Shown: positions 1 through 9,188 of the stretch, one piece after another
Layout: every line of letters starts with the position of its first letter
Numbering within the stretch: the stretch's first letter is position 1
Program-made: the position numbers and the translations under genes
Notes under the pieces: model-generated
Database searches by the model: none
What the model was told of the DNA's origin: nothing
What the model saw: only the letters and a program-made list of their open reading frames with translations
Assembly (NCBI RefSeq): GCF_005405585.1
Contig: NZ_BJEQ01000001.1
Coordinates: forward strand, 310,001-374,000
Direction of reading: 5' to 3'
Length of the DNA stretch: 64,000 bases
Source of the DNA: Agarivorans sp. Toyoura001
GTDB lineage: Bacteria > Pseudomonadota > Gammaproteobacteria > Enterobacterales > Celerinatantimonadaceae

Positions 1-21
1 TACTTCTAATAACTTATTCAT
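1..21 (-). CDS. yejF: YejF, ABC transporter ATP-binding protein (5' end only)
   Basis: Only the first seven codons are in the window. They read MNKLLEV on the minus strand, the usual opening of an ABC ATPase of the oligopeptide/microcin C family. An AGGTAG ribosome-binding site precedes the ATG, and the gene starts 9 bp after the yejE stop. Position at the end of yejA-yejB-yejE matches the family operon order, where yejF encodes the double-length ATPase that powers the importer. The identification rests on context more than on the seven residues. Confidence 0.7.
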
Positions 22-30
22 TGCAGCTAC

Positions 31-1083
31 CTATACTCGTTTACGCGGGTCAAATGCATCTCGCGCCGCTTCGCCAATAAACACCAACAGGATTAAAATT
101 ATCGACATAGAGAAAAAAGCAGTAATACCCAACCATGGAGCCTGCAGATTATTCTTTCCTTGAGCCACCATTTCTCCTAGTGAGGGAGAGCCAGGAGGCA
201 AACCGAAGCCTAGGTAATCCAAGGCCGTTAATGCTGTTAAGCCGCCAATAAAGATAAACGGCATAAAGGTTAACGTAGCGATCATTGCATTGGGCAGAAT
301 GTGTCGAGCCATAATAGCCCTATCGCCCACGCCTAAAGCCCGTGCGGCTTTTACATATTCTAAGTTTCGGCCGCGTAAAAACTCTGCTCTCACTACATCC
401 ACTAAGCTCATCCAACTAAACAGCAGCAAAATACCTAATAGCCACCAAAAGCTAGGCTGTACCAAGCTAGACAGAATAATCAGCAAGAACATTTGTGGCA
501 TGCCCGACCAAATCTCAATAAAGCGCTGACCTAACAAGTCCACTCGCCCACCAAAATACCCCTGCATGGCACCTACCGCTACGCCAATCACAGAGCTGCT
601 TATTGCCAATACTAAAGCAAACAATACAGACAACCTGAAGCCATAAAGCAAGCGGGCAAATACATCTCTGCCTTGGTCGTCGGTGCCTAGCCAATTGATT
701 AGCGTTGGTGGCGACGGAGAGGGTTCGGTGAGGTTGTAATTAATCGTGTCATAAGAAAAGTGCACCGGAGGCCAGATCATCCAGCCACCTTGTTCTTTAA
801 TCAGTTCTTGAATGTAAGGGTCTGAATAATCAGCTTCTATATCTAAATCACCACCAAATTCAAGCTCGGTATAGTGACTAACAATAGGCATCATCCATTG
901 CTGTTGATAACGAATTAACACCGGTTTGTCGTTAGCAATAAATTCTGCAAACATACTCCCCACAAACAACAGCAAGAATAACCAAAAACTCCAATATCCG
1001 CGTTTATTAGCCTTAAACTGTAACCATCTTCGCTGATTAAGCGGGCTAGCTTTGGCACGTTTCCATTGTGCAACTACACCCAT
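31..1083 (-). CDS. yejE: YejE, inner-membrane permease of the Yej peptide importer
   Basis: Second permease subunit of the YejABEF importer, which in enterobacteria takes up oligopeptides and microcin C. The protein has one N-terminal membrane segment (about residues 29-48), a long periplasmic loop containing the NWLGTDDQGRDVFARLLYG block, then a five-helix BPD_transp_1 domain with the cytoplasmic EAA-type loop at about residues 234-266. An upstream in-frame start exists at 1119. I prefer the ATG at 1083 because a strong GGGGAGG site precedes it, the resulting N-terminus aligns with E. coli YejE, and it falls directly after the yejB stop. Confidence 0.92.
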   Translation of the reverse strand: MGVVAQWKRAKASPLNQRRWLQFKANKRGYWSFWLFLLLFVGSMFAEFIANDKPVLIRYQQQWMMPIVSHYTELEFGGDLDIEADYSDPYIQELIKEQGGWMIWPPVHFSYDTINYNLTEPSPSPPTLINWLGTDDQGRDVFARLLYGFRLSVLFALVLAISSSVIGVAVGAMQGYFGGRVDLLGQRFIEIWSGMPQMFLLIILSSLVQPSFWWLLGILLLFSWMSLVDVVRAEFLRGRNLEYVKAARALGVGDRAIMARHILPNAMIATLTFMPFIFIGGLTALTALDYLGFGLPPGSPSLGEMVAQGKNNLQAPWLGITAFFSMSIILILLVFIGEAARDAFDPRKRV

Positions 1084-1084
1084 G

Positions 1085-2179
1085 CTACTGCCTCCCCTCA
1101 AAGTTGATTCGAGGGTCAATCATAGTGTAGGTAATATCACTAATAAGCTTCAAGATTAGACCAATTAAGGTAGACATATACAAGGTGCCAAATACCACTG
1201 GATAATCACGATTCACCACGGCTTCAAAGCCCAACAAGCCCAGGCCATCGAGCGAAAAAATCACTTCAATCATGAATGAACCCGTTAAGAAAATGCTTAT
1301 AAGAGTGGCTGGCAAACTGGAGATAACCAATAGCATAGCGTTACGGAATACATGACCGTAGAGCACGCGATTTTCGGTTAAACCTTTAGCACGGGCGGTC
1401 AGTACATATTGCTTGTTAATTTCATCTAAAAAGGAGTTTTTGGTTAACATGGTTAAGGTAGCAAAACTGCCAATTACCATGGCGGTAACAGGCAAGGCTA
1501 AATGCCAAAAATAATCGCCCACTTTACCCAGTAAACTGAGTTCTTCCCAATTAGTGGAGGTTAATCCACGCAGCGGGAACCAATCCCAGTAACTGCCTCC
1601 AGCAAATAACACAATCAACATAATTGCGAACAAGAAATTAGGAATGGCAAACCCGACAGTAACCAATGTCGAACTCCATACATCAAAGCGACTGCCATGC
1701 TGCACCGCTTTGCGGATCCCCAAAGGAATAGAGATACCGTAAACCAATAGTGTGGTCCATAAGCCAAGTGAAATAGAGACCGGCATTTTCTCAAGGATGA
1801 GATCTACAACTGAGCTATCACGATAGAAACTGTCACCAAAATCAAAGCGCAGATAGTTGCCCAGCATATCAAAATAGCGCTCGTGCACTGGCTTATCAAA
1901 ACCATAAAGTTGCTCAAGTTCTTTGACTAACTCTGGCGGTAAACCTTGGGCTCCGCGATATTGGCTAGAGCCGCCACCGCCGTTGTTGGTTTGAATAATC
2001 TCGGTGTCCACGCCAGAATCAACGCGGCGGGTTGCCGAGGTATCAATACCTTGAATTTTGGCAATGGCTTGTTCAACGGGCCCACCAGGGGCCGACTGAA
2101 TAATCACAAAGTTAAGAGTCATAATCCCCAACAAGGTAGGGATCATTAATAAAAGGCGACGCAGAATGTAGCTAGTCAT
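1085..2179 (-). CDS. yejB: YejB, inner-membrane permease of the Yej peptide importer
   Basis: First permease subunit of the YejABEF system. It opens with the family signature [19 protein letters not shown], which is also the first membrane helix. A periplasmic segment of about 110 residues follows, then the permease domain with an EAA loop near [20 protein letters not shown] glycine-rich stretch near residues 66-72 (NNGGGGSS) sits in the periplasmic part. The gene lies 7 bp after yejA and abuts yejE, so the three are probably one transcript. Confidence 0.93.
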   Translation of the reverse strand: MTSYILRRLLLMIPTLLGIMTLNFVIIQSAPGGPVEQAIAKIQGIDTSATRRVDSGVDTEIIQTNNGGGGSSQYRGAQGLPPELVKELEQLYGFDKPVHERYFDMLGNYLRFDFGDSFYRDSSVVDLILEKMPVSISLGLWTTLLVYGISIPLGIRKAVQHGSRFDVWSSTLVTVGFAIPNFLFAIMLIVLFAGGSYWDWFPLRGLTSTNWEELSLLGKVGDYFWHLALPVTAMVIGSFATLTMLTKNSFLDEINKQYVLTARAKGLTENRVLYGHVFRNAMLLVISSLPATLISIFLTGSFMIEVIFSLDGLGLLGFEAVVNRDYPVVFGTLYMSTLIGLILKLISDITYTMIDPRINFEGRQ

Positions 2180-2186
2180 TGAGGTT

Positions 2187-3959
2187 TTATTCTACCCACC
2201 AGCTATCAAGACCTAAGGCGAATTTTGGATTACGCTCTGGGCGCTTAAGCTTATCCCAATAAGCCACCCTCCAAGCATTTAAGTGCCATTGTGGCACCAC
2301 GTAATACGACCACAATAATACGCGATCTAAAGCACGTGTAGCATCAACCAAAGCTTGTCTATCATCAGCACCAATAACCGCTTCAATAAGTTTGTCTACT
2401 ACCGGGCTATTTACCCCAATAATGTTACGAGAACCTACATGCTCTGCGGCTTTACTTCCCCAAAAATCGCGTTGTTCGTTACCCGGTGAAGATGATTGGC
2501 CAAAGCTGCCTACCACCATATCAAAATCAAACTTTTGCACTCGGTTAACGTATTGCGATACATCCACTACCCGTACTTCAGTACTAATACCGATTTTCTG
2601 TAGATTACGGGTATATGGCAGCACTATGCGCTCAAAGGTTTTTTGGTAAATTAAAAACTCAATGTGCATTTGTTTGCCGTTAGCATCAACTAATTGGCCT
2701 TTACTCAGGGTCCATCCGGCGCCTTTCAGCAAAGCCAAAGCCTCACGCATTTGCGGGCGAATATTACCGTCGCCGCGGGTTTTCTCTAGGCTAAACTCTT
2801 TAGTGAATACTTCTTCAGGCAATTGGTCTTTATAAGGAGCCAACAACGCAAGCTCCCCACCTTGTGGTAAACCGGTAGCGGCTAACTCTGAGGCGGCAAA
2901 ATAACTGTCGGTGCGTTTATAAGCACCATAAAAAAGCTGTTCGTTGGTCCACTCAAAATCAAACAACAAACCAATGGCCTTGCGTACTTCTGGTTGGTTG
3001 AATAAGGGGCGGCGAGTATTAAAAACAAAGCCTTGCATACCCTGCGGGTTTTCGTTTAATAACGTGTCGGTGTGGATTTTTCCGCTATCAAACATTGGCC
3101 CTGTGTAAGCTGTTGCCCAATCTTTAGCACTTGTTTCTATGCGGTAGTCAATACGCCCTGCTTTAAATGCTTCAAGGGCAACTGAAGAGTCTCGGTAATA
3201 CTCATAGTTAATGGTAGCTATATTATTACGGCCACGGCTAATCGGTAAGTCTTTAGCCCAGTAGTCTTTTACCAAGGCGTAACTCACTGAACGGCCAGTA
3301 TCAAATTTGGCTATTTGATAGGGACCAGAACCCAATGGCAAGGTAAGATCGGCTTTAGAAAAATCATGCTGTTGCCAGAAATGTTTAGGCAAGATGGGTA
3401 ATTGCCCCAAAATAAGCGGCAACTCACGGTTAGTACCATCAACAAAGTTAAAGCGTACGCTTTGTTTTGATTCCGCGACCACCTCCTTCACACTGCCATA
3501 ATAAGCGCGATAAAACGGCGCACCTTTTTCTAGCAATAAGTTGAAGGTAAATACCACATCGTCTGCGGTCACTGGCTGGCCATCGTGAAAGCGAGCTTCA
3601 GGGCGCAAGTTAAAGCGCACCCAAGAACGGTCTTCTGGCATATCAATGCTTTTAGCTAGCAAGCCATATTGAGCAAAGGCTTCATCATTATTAGCGGTGA
3701 GCAAGGTATCGTATATTTGGCCTACGCCAGCGGCGGGATTCCCTTTAACAATAAACGGGTTAAAGGTATCAAATGTACCTTGCGCTTCATGAGTCATGCT
3801 GCCTTGTTTGGGCGCATTCACATTTACATAGGGAAGCTGCGTGAAATCAGCAGGTAAGGCAGGCTCACCGTGCATCACTAAAGCGTGAGAACGACTAAAT
3901 TCCTCGGCATGAGCAAAACTAAAAACCAATATACAAAAAGCCGATAACAGCCGTTTCAT
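2187..3959 (-). CDS. yejA: YejA, periplasmic peptide-binding protein of the Yej importer
   Basis: Solute-binding protein of the SBP_bac_5 (DppA/OppA-like) family that delivers peptides to YejBE. A Sec signal peptide ([20 protein letters not shown]) ends in an AHA-type cleavage site with no lipobox, so a soluble periplasmic protein is expected. At 590 residues it has the usual YejA length. The body shows the family block [20 protein letters not shown]. It is the first gene of the yej cluster; about 90 bp separate it from the upstream GGDEF/EAL gene, and I could not fix a promoter there. Confidence 0.93.
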   Translation of the reverse strand: MKRLLSAFCILVFSFAHAEEFSRSHALVMHGEPALPADFTQLPYVNVNAPKQGSMTHEAQGTFDTFNPFIVKGNPAAGVGQIYDTLLTANNDEAFAQYGLLAKSIDMPEDRSWVRFNLRPEARFHDGQPVTADDVVFTFNLLLEKGAPFYRAYYGSVKEVVAESKQSVRFNFVDGTNRELPLILGQLPILPKHFWQQHDFSKADLTLPLGSGPYQIAKFDTGRSVSYALVKDYWAKDLPISRGRNNIATINYEYYRDSSVALEAFKAGRIDYRIETSAKDWATAYTGPMFDSGKIHTDTLLNENPQGMQGFVFNTRRPLFNQPEVRKAIGLLFDFEWTNEQLFYGAYKRTDSYFAASELAATGLPQGGELALLAPYKDQLPEEVFTKEFSLEKTRGDGNIRPQMREALALLKGAGWTLSKGQLVDANGKQMHIEFLIYQKTFERIVLPYTRNLQKIGISTEVRVVDVSQYVNRVQKFDFDMVVGSFGQSSSPGNEQRDFWGSKAAEHVGSRNIIGVNSPVVDKLIEAVIGADDRQALVDATRALDRVLLWSYYVVPQWHLNAWRVAYWDKLKRPERNPKFALGLDSWWVE

Positions 3960-4050
3960 GATGGGCGCTTCCTTATTGAGTGAGTTGAAACATCAACTTA
4001 ACTAATATCTACACCTAGTTATACCCGACTCGAAAGCAAAAGATAAAGGG

Positions 4051-6261
4051 CTATTGGGAATATTTCCGCTGAAAACGTTGAATATATCGCTCCATAGCGC
4101 CTGCAGGGATTGCTTTGCTGGATAAATAGCCTTGATAAAAGGTACATCCTTGTTGTTTAAGGAATTCCAATTGCTGGCGAGTTTCCACTCCTTCGGCGGT
4201 AACAGTAAAGCCTAGATGATTAGCCATGGCTAACACCGCATCAACAATAGCCATGTCTCGACTATCTCGTGGAATATCTCTAATGAAGGAGCGGTCAATC
4301 TTGAGCTCATCCACTGGCAAGCGTTTCAAATAACTTAAAGAGGAATACCCAGCACCAAAATCATCAATTGAAAAACGCAAACCAATATTTTTTAGCTGTT
4401 CCATTTTGCGAATGGTATCTTCAGCATGCCCCAGCACCACCGATTCGGTAATTTCCAAGTTGAGCATCGCGCTATCCAATTGATAACGAGACATAAGCTC
4501 TTCAATTTTATCGACAAAATCAGGGTGATGTAATTGTTTAGCACTCACATTTACTGATAACTCAGGTAGCAACAGGCCCATCTTCTGCCACTTAGCCATG
4601 TGTTTACAGCTTTGCTCTAATACCCACATTCCAATATCGATAATCAGGTCAGATTCTTCCGCCATAGGAATAAACTCGGTGGGCGAAACAATGCTTTTTC
4701 CCTCTGGCTGCCAACGAACTAAGACCTCTGCACCCACTAATTCACCAGTAGACACCATATGTTGCGGCTGGAAATAAAGCAGCAGCTCTTTATTAGCCAA
4801 GGCGTTGCGTAAGGCATTGTTCATTTGCAAACGTTTATCGGCTTGGCGCTGCATGCCATCATCAAAGAACATTACAGTGCGTCGCCCGGCCGATTTAGCT
4901 TGATACATGGCTGTGTCAGCTTGCTTTAACAAATCTTCAGCGGTTTGGCCTTTACCTGGAAATAACGTAATTCCCACGCTGGCGCCTATATGCAGCGATT
5001 GACCATCAAATGGATAAGGAGCAGAAATAGTTTGAATCAGTCGTTTTCCGACAATATTGGCTTGCTGCTCAGCATGAGGCGGGCTCTCGCCCAAGTCGGC
5101 CAGTAGCAAAACAAATTCATCTCCGCCTAAACGCGCTAAAACATCCCCTTCTCGAATCAAATCTTGTAAACGATTAGCCACTTGTTGCAATACCCAATCC
5201 CCTGCAGCGTGCCCCAACGAATCATTAATATTCTTAAAATGGTCAAGGTCGATAAATAGCAAAGCACCAATAACATGCTGCTTTTTGGCACGACTAAAAC
5301 ATATCGATAACTCTTCATGCAGCTTACGCCGATTAGGTAAACCAGTGAGCTCATCATAAAAAGCTAAGTGCTGAATTTTTTGTTCTGATTCAATACTGGC
5401 AGAGATATCTTGAATACACACAACATAGTGAGTGACTGCCGAGCCTTTTTTATGCACCGCAGTTATGGTTTCCAATTGAGTATATTGCTGACCATTTTTG
5501 CGGGTTCGCTGCACTTCGCCTTTGCGCCGAACCGTGCCGTTAACTTCTTCAATAAAAACCGGATTAGGGCTGGCAAATATTGCGCTTAACTCACAACCTA
5601 ATACTTCACTTGATGGGTAACCGGTAATTTGAGCGAAAGCCTTATTTACTTTTACAATACGATAACTGGCGTCGGTAATAATAAGGCCTTCATTACTTTC
5701 AAAAGCCACAGCCGACAGGCTCAATGCCTCATTCTGTTGATATTGCAAAAACTCTGCGTTTAAACGGGCGATGAATGGTTGGCACAAATGGCTTAGCCGT
5801 TCAGCGTCGAAGTCTTCATCAATAAAGCTAAACGCTATATAACCAACAACCCTATCTTGCTCAACAATTTGCTGCGCCCAATAGCCATTTATGTTGACCG
5901 TAAGTTCGGGTTGAACACTGGCATAATCGGGATAACATGCAGAAAAATCACTAATGGTCAGCCTTGAATGTTGTCTAATTGCCGCCAACAACTTGGGAGA
6001 AGCAGGGCTCAGTTTGTTTTGAACAAACTGACCACCGCGCCAATAAGCAATACAGGGTAATTGAGGAGCACGAGAGTCAAAGCGGGCTATATAAGCTTCA
6101 TAAGCATTACAGCGTTTGGCTAACTGGGAAAGTAGCTCATTAAAGAAACCCTCGCTAGGTTGGGCCGCTAAGGCCAGCGCGAGTTGGGAGAGGGAAGCAA
6201 TAAACTCAGAAGATGAAAAAGAGGAGTTCAGTACAGCTTTAATGGGCTTTTTACTGTCCAT
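4051..6261 (-). CDS. GAF-PAS-GGDEF-EAL cyclic-di-GMP signalling protein
   Basis: Cytosolic c-di-GMP protein of 736 residues with no membrane segment. A GAF-like region covers about residues 20-170, a PAS domain 180-290 (ITDASYRIVKVNKAFAQITG), a GGDEF domain 300-465 and an EAL domain 480-730. The cyclase motif GGDEF is intact at 379-383, and an RxxD inhibitory site (R370-E-G-D373) lies five residues before it. The EAL side has EVLVRW at 512, DDFGAGYSS, the DELKIDRSFI strand and TAEGVET, so both activities look possible. Which one dominates, and what the GAF and PAS domains sense, cannot be read from sequence. Confidence 0.9.
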   Translation of the reverse strand: MDSKKPIKAVLNSSFSSSEFIASLSQLALALAAQPSEGFFNELLSQLAKRCNAYEAYIARFDSRAPQLPCIAYWRGGQFVQNKLSPASPKLLAAIRQHSRLTISDFSACYPDYASVQPELTVNINGYWAQQIVEQDRVVGYIAFSFIDEDFDAERLSHLCQPFIARLNAEFLQYQQNEALSLSAVAFESNEGLIITDASYRIVKVNKAFAQITGYPSSEVLGCELSAIFASPNPVFIEEVNGTVRRKGEVQRTRKNGQQYTQLETITAVHKKGSAVTHYVVCIQDISASIESEQKIQHLAFYDELTGLPNRRKLHEELSICFSRAKKQHVIGALLFIDLDHFKNINDSLGHAAGDWVLQQVANRLQDLIREGDVLARLGGDEFVLLLADLGESPPHAEQQANIVGKRLIQTISAPYPFDGQSLHIGASVGITLFPGKGQTAEDLLKQADTAMYQAKSAGRRTVMFFDDGMQRQADKRLQMNNALRNALANKELLLYFQPQHMVSTGELVGAEVLVRWQPEGKSIVSPTEFIPMAEESDLIIDIGMWVLEQSCKHMAKWQKMGLLLPELSVNVSAKQLHHPDFVDKIEELMSRYQLDSAMLNLEITESVVLGHAEDTIRKMEQLKNIGLRFSIDDFGAGYSSLSYLKRLPVDELKIDRSFIRDIPRDSRDMAIVDAVLAMANHLGFTVTAEGVETRQQLEFLKQQGCTFYQGYLSSKAIPAGAMERYIQRFQRKYSQ

Positions 6262-6447
6262 AGTGGTTAAAGATAAAGCTAGTTGTCCTTGGGTTTAAGA
6301 GAAATTCTAACTACCGACTAACATCAACCGCTTGTTATCTATTCCAATGTGCCGAATTAGCCATCAAGATTCAAGCGATTTTGAGGAATTTATAATACTT
6401 TTTGCTAAGCAGTCACATTGCTTAATCCGCTAAAGCTAACCCTTAAG

Positions 6448-6493
6448 AAATAGTGATCTAGATCTAGTTTTTTATTTCTTAAAATCGTATTCT
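6448..6493 (+). promoter_or_regulatory. Possible CRP-activated promoter of raiA
   Basis: The motif AGTGATCTAGATCTAG (6452-6467) keeps the left half and centre of the CRP consensus TGTGATCTAGATCACA, but its right half is poor. A -10-like TATTCT lies at 6488-6493. The expected start near 6500-6501 puts the CRP-like centre at about -41.5, the class II spacing. No good -35 hexamer is present, which fits an activator-dependent promoter. The assignment is by inspection only. Confidence 0.4.
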
Positions 6494-6531
6494 GGAAGTG
6501 AAATAATTACTAGATAGTCTTTGGGAGGCTT

Positions 6532-6897
6532 ATGATTATTGATATTACCAGTAAAACCATTTCTATTACCCCAACCATTCGCGAGCACATTGCCGCGCGC
6601 TTTGAAAAATTGGAAAAAAACCAAATCCCGCTCATTTCACCAAAAGTGACCATTACCACTGACAACAAAAAGGTAAAAATAGAAGCGAAGATTAACCTGC
6701 CAAACGGACAACTGTTTGCCAGTGATGCGCACCAAGATTTGAGTGTGGCCATTAACAACCTAGGGCAAAAGCTGGAACGCCAATTACACCGCTTCCAAGA
6801 TAAGCCCAACGCTCACCGCGCTAGCCGCTCAGGGAAAGATTTCTTACGAGAGCCCGTTGAAGACGAGCTGAGTACCGAGGATGAACAAGCCGCATAA
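6532..6897 (+). CDS. raiA: Ribosome-associated inhibitor / hibernation factor RaiA (YfiA)
   Basis: Short-form hibernation factor that sits in the decoding region of the 30S subunit and silences ribosomes in stationary phase or cold. The 121 residues match E. coli RaiA along the whole length: ITSKTISITPTIREHIAARF at the N-terminus, the LPNGQLFASDAHQDLSVAIN core, the KLERQL helix and an acidic C-terminal tail. There is no long C-terminal dimerisation domain. The start follows a GGGAGG site. The gene lies directly upstream of the pheL-pheA attenuator, as in E. coli. Confidence 0.95.
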   Translation: MIIDITSKTISITPTIREHIAARFEKLEKNQIPLISPKVTITTDNKKVKIEAKINLPNGQLFASDAHQDLSVAINNLGQKLERQLHRFQDKPNAHRASRSGKDFLREPVEDELSTEDEQAA

Positions 6898-6979
6898 GGC
6901 TAAGTAATACAGGTAATGCCAAGTAACTAATCGCTTGGTATTACTTGACTTTACAGAGATTGCTTTTTAGTCTGACAGC

Positions 6980-7036
6980 ATGAAATTATTAAACACCCGA
7001 TTTTTGTTTGGTTTCTTTTTTACTCCACCCTTTTAG
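6980..7036 (+). CDS. pheL: PheL, phenylalanine operon leader peptide
   Basis: An 18-codon ORF reads MKLLNTRFLFGFFFTPPF; six of its 18 residues are phenylalanine, three of them consecutive. It lies about 90 bp before pheA and just ahead of an attenuator hairpin, as E. coli pheL does. When charged tRNA-Phe is scarce the ribosome should stall on the Phe codons and allow the antiterminator to form. The composition, position and following hairpin make this a confident call despite the small size. Confidence 0.93.
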   Translation: MKLLNTRFLFGFFFTPPF

Positions 7037-7111
7037 GGAGGCGGACGGAATTGGTGTAAAAAAGAAAACACACAGAATCCATAAAGCCTCCTACTAGGGG
7101 GCTTTTTTTTT
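7036..7111 (+). promoter_or_regulatory. pheA transcription attenuator (antiterminator and terminator)
   Basis: The terminator pairs AAAGCCTCC (7083-7091) with GGGGGCTTT (7097-7105) around a TACTA loop and runs into nine T residues (7103-7111). A competing strand GGGAGGC at 7036-7042 begins at the pheL stop codon and can pair with GCCTCC at 7086-7091, which would break the terminator. That is the classical Phe attenuation layout. The pairings are read directly; the regulation follows from the known pheA mechanism. Confidence 0.88.
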
Positions 7112-7127
7112 AGACAGGGAATACAAC

Positions 7128-9131
7128 ATGGCTGACTTAGAGCAGATCCGAACAAAAATAACAGAGCTCGATCAATCGCTATTAAATTTACTCACCGAGC
7201 GTCGCCAACTTAGTGTAGAAGTAGCCAAAAGCAAAATAGAAAACCCAAAAGCGATCCGCGACCAAGAGCGCGAGCAACTGCTTTTAGTAAAATTAATCAA
7301 TAAAGGTCGCGAGCTGGGTTTAGACGCTCACTATGTGACCCAGCTTTATCACACAATCATTGAAGACTCGGTGCTCTCACAGCAAGCTTTTTTGCAAGGT
7401 ATTACCAACCCAGACATTCACGCCCAAGCAGTTCGAGTCGCCTTTTTAGGCAATAAAGGTTCTTACAGCAACATTGCTACTCATCAGTATTTCTCCCGTT
7501 ACAAAAAGCAAATTGTTGAGTTTGGCTGCAGTGGTTTTCAAGACATTGTTGATACTGTGGAATCTGGCCAAGCAGACTACGGCATGCTACCGATAGAAAA
7601 CACCAGCTCAGGTAGCATCAACGAAGTGTACGATGTGATGCAGCACACCAGTTTGTCGATTGTAGGTGAACTGTCTATTGCCATCGATCACTGTATATTG
7701 GCCCACCCTGCCGCCAACCTAGAACAAATTACCACCTTATATGCACACCCACAGCCTTACGCACAATGTAATTTGTACTTACGTACTTTGGCCAGTACCC
7801 GCGTCGATTTTGTAGATAGCTCATCAAAAGCCATGGAGGTTGTTGCCAGTGGCGATGATCTCACAGTAGGTGCTATTGGTAGTAAAGTGGGTGGCGAAAT
7901 GTATGGCCTACAAGCCCTTAAAACCGACATTGCCAATCAACAGCAAAACTATACCCGCTTCATTGTGGTTTCTCGTAAACCGGTGGAGGTTGCTGAGCAA
8001 GTACCTGCGAGAACGACTTTTATTATGTCAACCGCGCAACATGCAGGCTCTTTGGTTGAAGCACTATTAGTACTTCGCGAACACGATATAAACATGAGCA
8101 AGTTAGAGTCTCGTCCGGTTCAAGGTAATCCCTGGGAAGAGATGTTTTATGTGGATGTATCTGCCAACGTTAAATCAGCGCAAATGCAATCGGCCTTAGC
8201 CGAGCTCACTCGCCTAACCCGTTATATAAAAGTGCTTGGCTGCTACCCCAGTGAGAATGTTGACCCTACCCTAATTCCACTAGAAGCACTGGCCAACAAA
8301 CGTGACCAAAACAAAGTGGCGCCAAGCTTGATTAGCACTATCCAATCTGATGGCGCGCTATCAAGTCGCTCACATAAATCAACCAGCACCATAGTTCGAG
8401 TTGGCGATGTAAAAATTGGTGACGGCGGGTTTGTGACCTTTGCCGGCCCAAGTGCGGTGGAATCAGAACAGCAGATTATTAACTGTGCAGGCGCAACCAA
8501 AGAAAGCGGCGCTGCGGTTTTAGCTGCCGGCTGCTTTAAACCACGTAGTTCACCGTATAGCTTCCAAGGTTTAGGCGAAGAAGGGTTAAATTACTTAAAT
8601 GCTGCAGGTAAAAAGTACAAACTGCCAACCATGACCGAAGTAAGCGCTGTTGACCAAGTAGTCACTCTAGCTGCCAAAGCGGATATATTGCACGTGCGCT
8701 CTCGCCATATGAAAAACTTCAACCTGCTCAAAGAGCTCGGTAAATCTACTCGCCCTATACTGCTAGAACGCAACAATATGGCCTCTATTGATGAATGGTT
8801 ACATGCCGCCGACTACATTCTGGCTCAAGGTAATCAACAAGTTATTTTGTGTGAAGCTGGCGTAAGAACCCTCGAAGGCAAAAACAAAGTCACTTTAGAT
8901 TTAGGCGCCATTAGCTTGCTACGCGAACGCACCCATTTACCGATTGTGGTAAACCCTGGCGAAGCAGTAGAAGATTTAAGCTCGGTAGCTCCAATGGCCA
9001 AAGCCGCCAAGCTATTAGGCGCTGACGGCATTGTGTTATGCGCTCACCCATCACCGAGTGATGCCAGTGTAGATGCTGATAAGTCACTAGACTTTAGCCA
9101 ACTACAACAATTAATGGCTGAACTTTACTAG
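7128..9131 (+). CDS. pheA: PheA: chorismate mutase - prephenate dehydratase - ACT, fused to a degenerate DAHP-synthase-like domain
   Basis: Converts chorismate to prephenate and then phenylpyruvate, committing carbon to phenylalanine. Domains: AroQ chorismate mutase about 1-90 (ERRQLSVEVAKSK, RDQERE, SVLSQQ), prephenate dehydratase 101-285 (ENTSSGSINEVYD), ACT domain 294-372 with the Phe-binding ESRP motif. E. coli PheA ends near residue 386. This protein continues for about 265 more residues (402-667) that align with type I-beta DAHP synthases (KPRSSPYSFQGLGEEGL, VRTLEGKNKVTLDLGAI). In that domain most metal and PEP ligands are replaced: Cys to S442, Lys to E547, Arg to A577, His to E612, Glu to C638. 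DAHP synthase activity is therefore unlikely. The gene is read through the pheL attenuator and ends at a hairpin at 9149. Confidence 0.93.
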   Translation: MADLEQIRTKITELDQSLLNLLTERRQLSVEVAKSKIENPKAIRDQEREQLLLVKLINKGRELGLDAHYVTQLYHTIIEDSVLSQQAFLQGITNPDIHAQAVRVAFLGNKGSYSNIATHQYFSRYKKQIVEFGCSGFQDIVDTVESGQADYGMLPIENTSSGSINEVYDVMQHTSLSIVGELSIAIDHCILAHPAANLEQITTLYAHPQPYAQCNLYLRTLASTRVDFVDSSSKAMEVVASGDDLTVGAIGSKVGGEMYGLQALKTDIANQQQNYTRFIVVSRKPVEVAEQVPARTTFIMSTAQHAGSLVEALLVLREHDINMSKLESRPVQGNPWEEMFYVDVSANVKSAQMQSALAELTRLTRYIKVLGCYPSENVDPTLIPLEALANKRDQNKVAPSLISTIQSDGALSSRSHKSTSTIVRVGDVKIGDGGFVTFAGPSAVESEQQIINCAGATKESGAAVLAAGCFKPRSSPYSFQGLGEEGLNYLNAAGKKYKLPTMTEVSAVDQVVTLAAKADILHVRSRHMKNFNLLKELGKSTRPILLERNNMASIDEWLHAADYILAQGNQQVILCEAGVRTLEGKNKVTLDLGAISLLRERTHLPIVVNPGEAVEDLSSVAPMAKAAKLLGADGIVLCAHPSPSDASVDADKSLDFSQLQQLMAELY

Positions 9132-9148
9132 GCTAGATCAAAACTAAC

Positions 9149-9176
9149 AAAGCCCAGCATCTAGCTGGGCTTTTAT
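9149..9176. terminator. Bidirectional terminator after pheA (repeat copy 1)
   Basis: Perfect 10-bp stem AAAGCCCAGC / GCTGGGCTTT with an ATCTA loop, flanked by T residues on the plus side and a shorter A run on the other. It lies between pheA and the convergent acetyltransferase gene. The same 28 bp recur exactly at 9659-9686. Confidence 0.9.
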
Positions 9177-9188
9177 TGAGAATAATCT

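Noticed and set aside
1084-1119. Upstream start for yejE overlapping yejB
   Set aside because: The ATG at 1083 has a strong ribosome site and gives the family N-terminus.
8331-9131. Active bifunctional PheA-DAHP synthase
   Set aside because: Most metal and PEP ligands of the DAHP synthase fold are substituted, so an active enzyme is unlikely.
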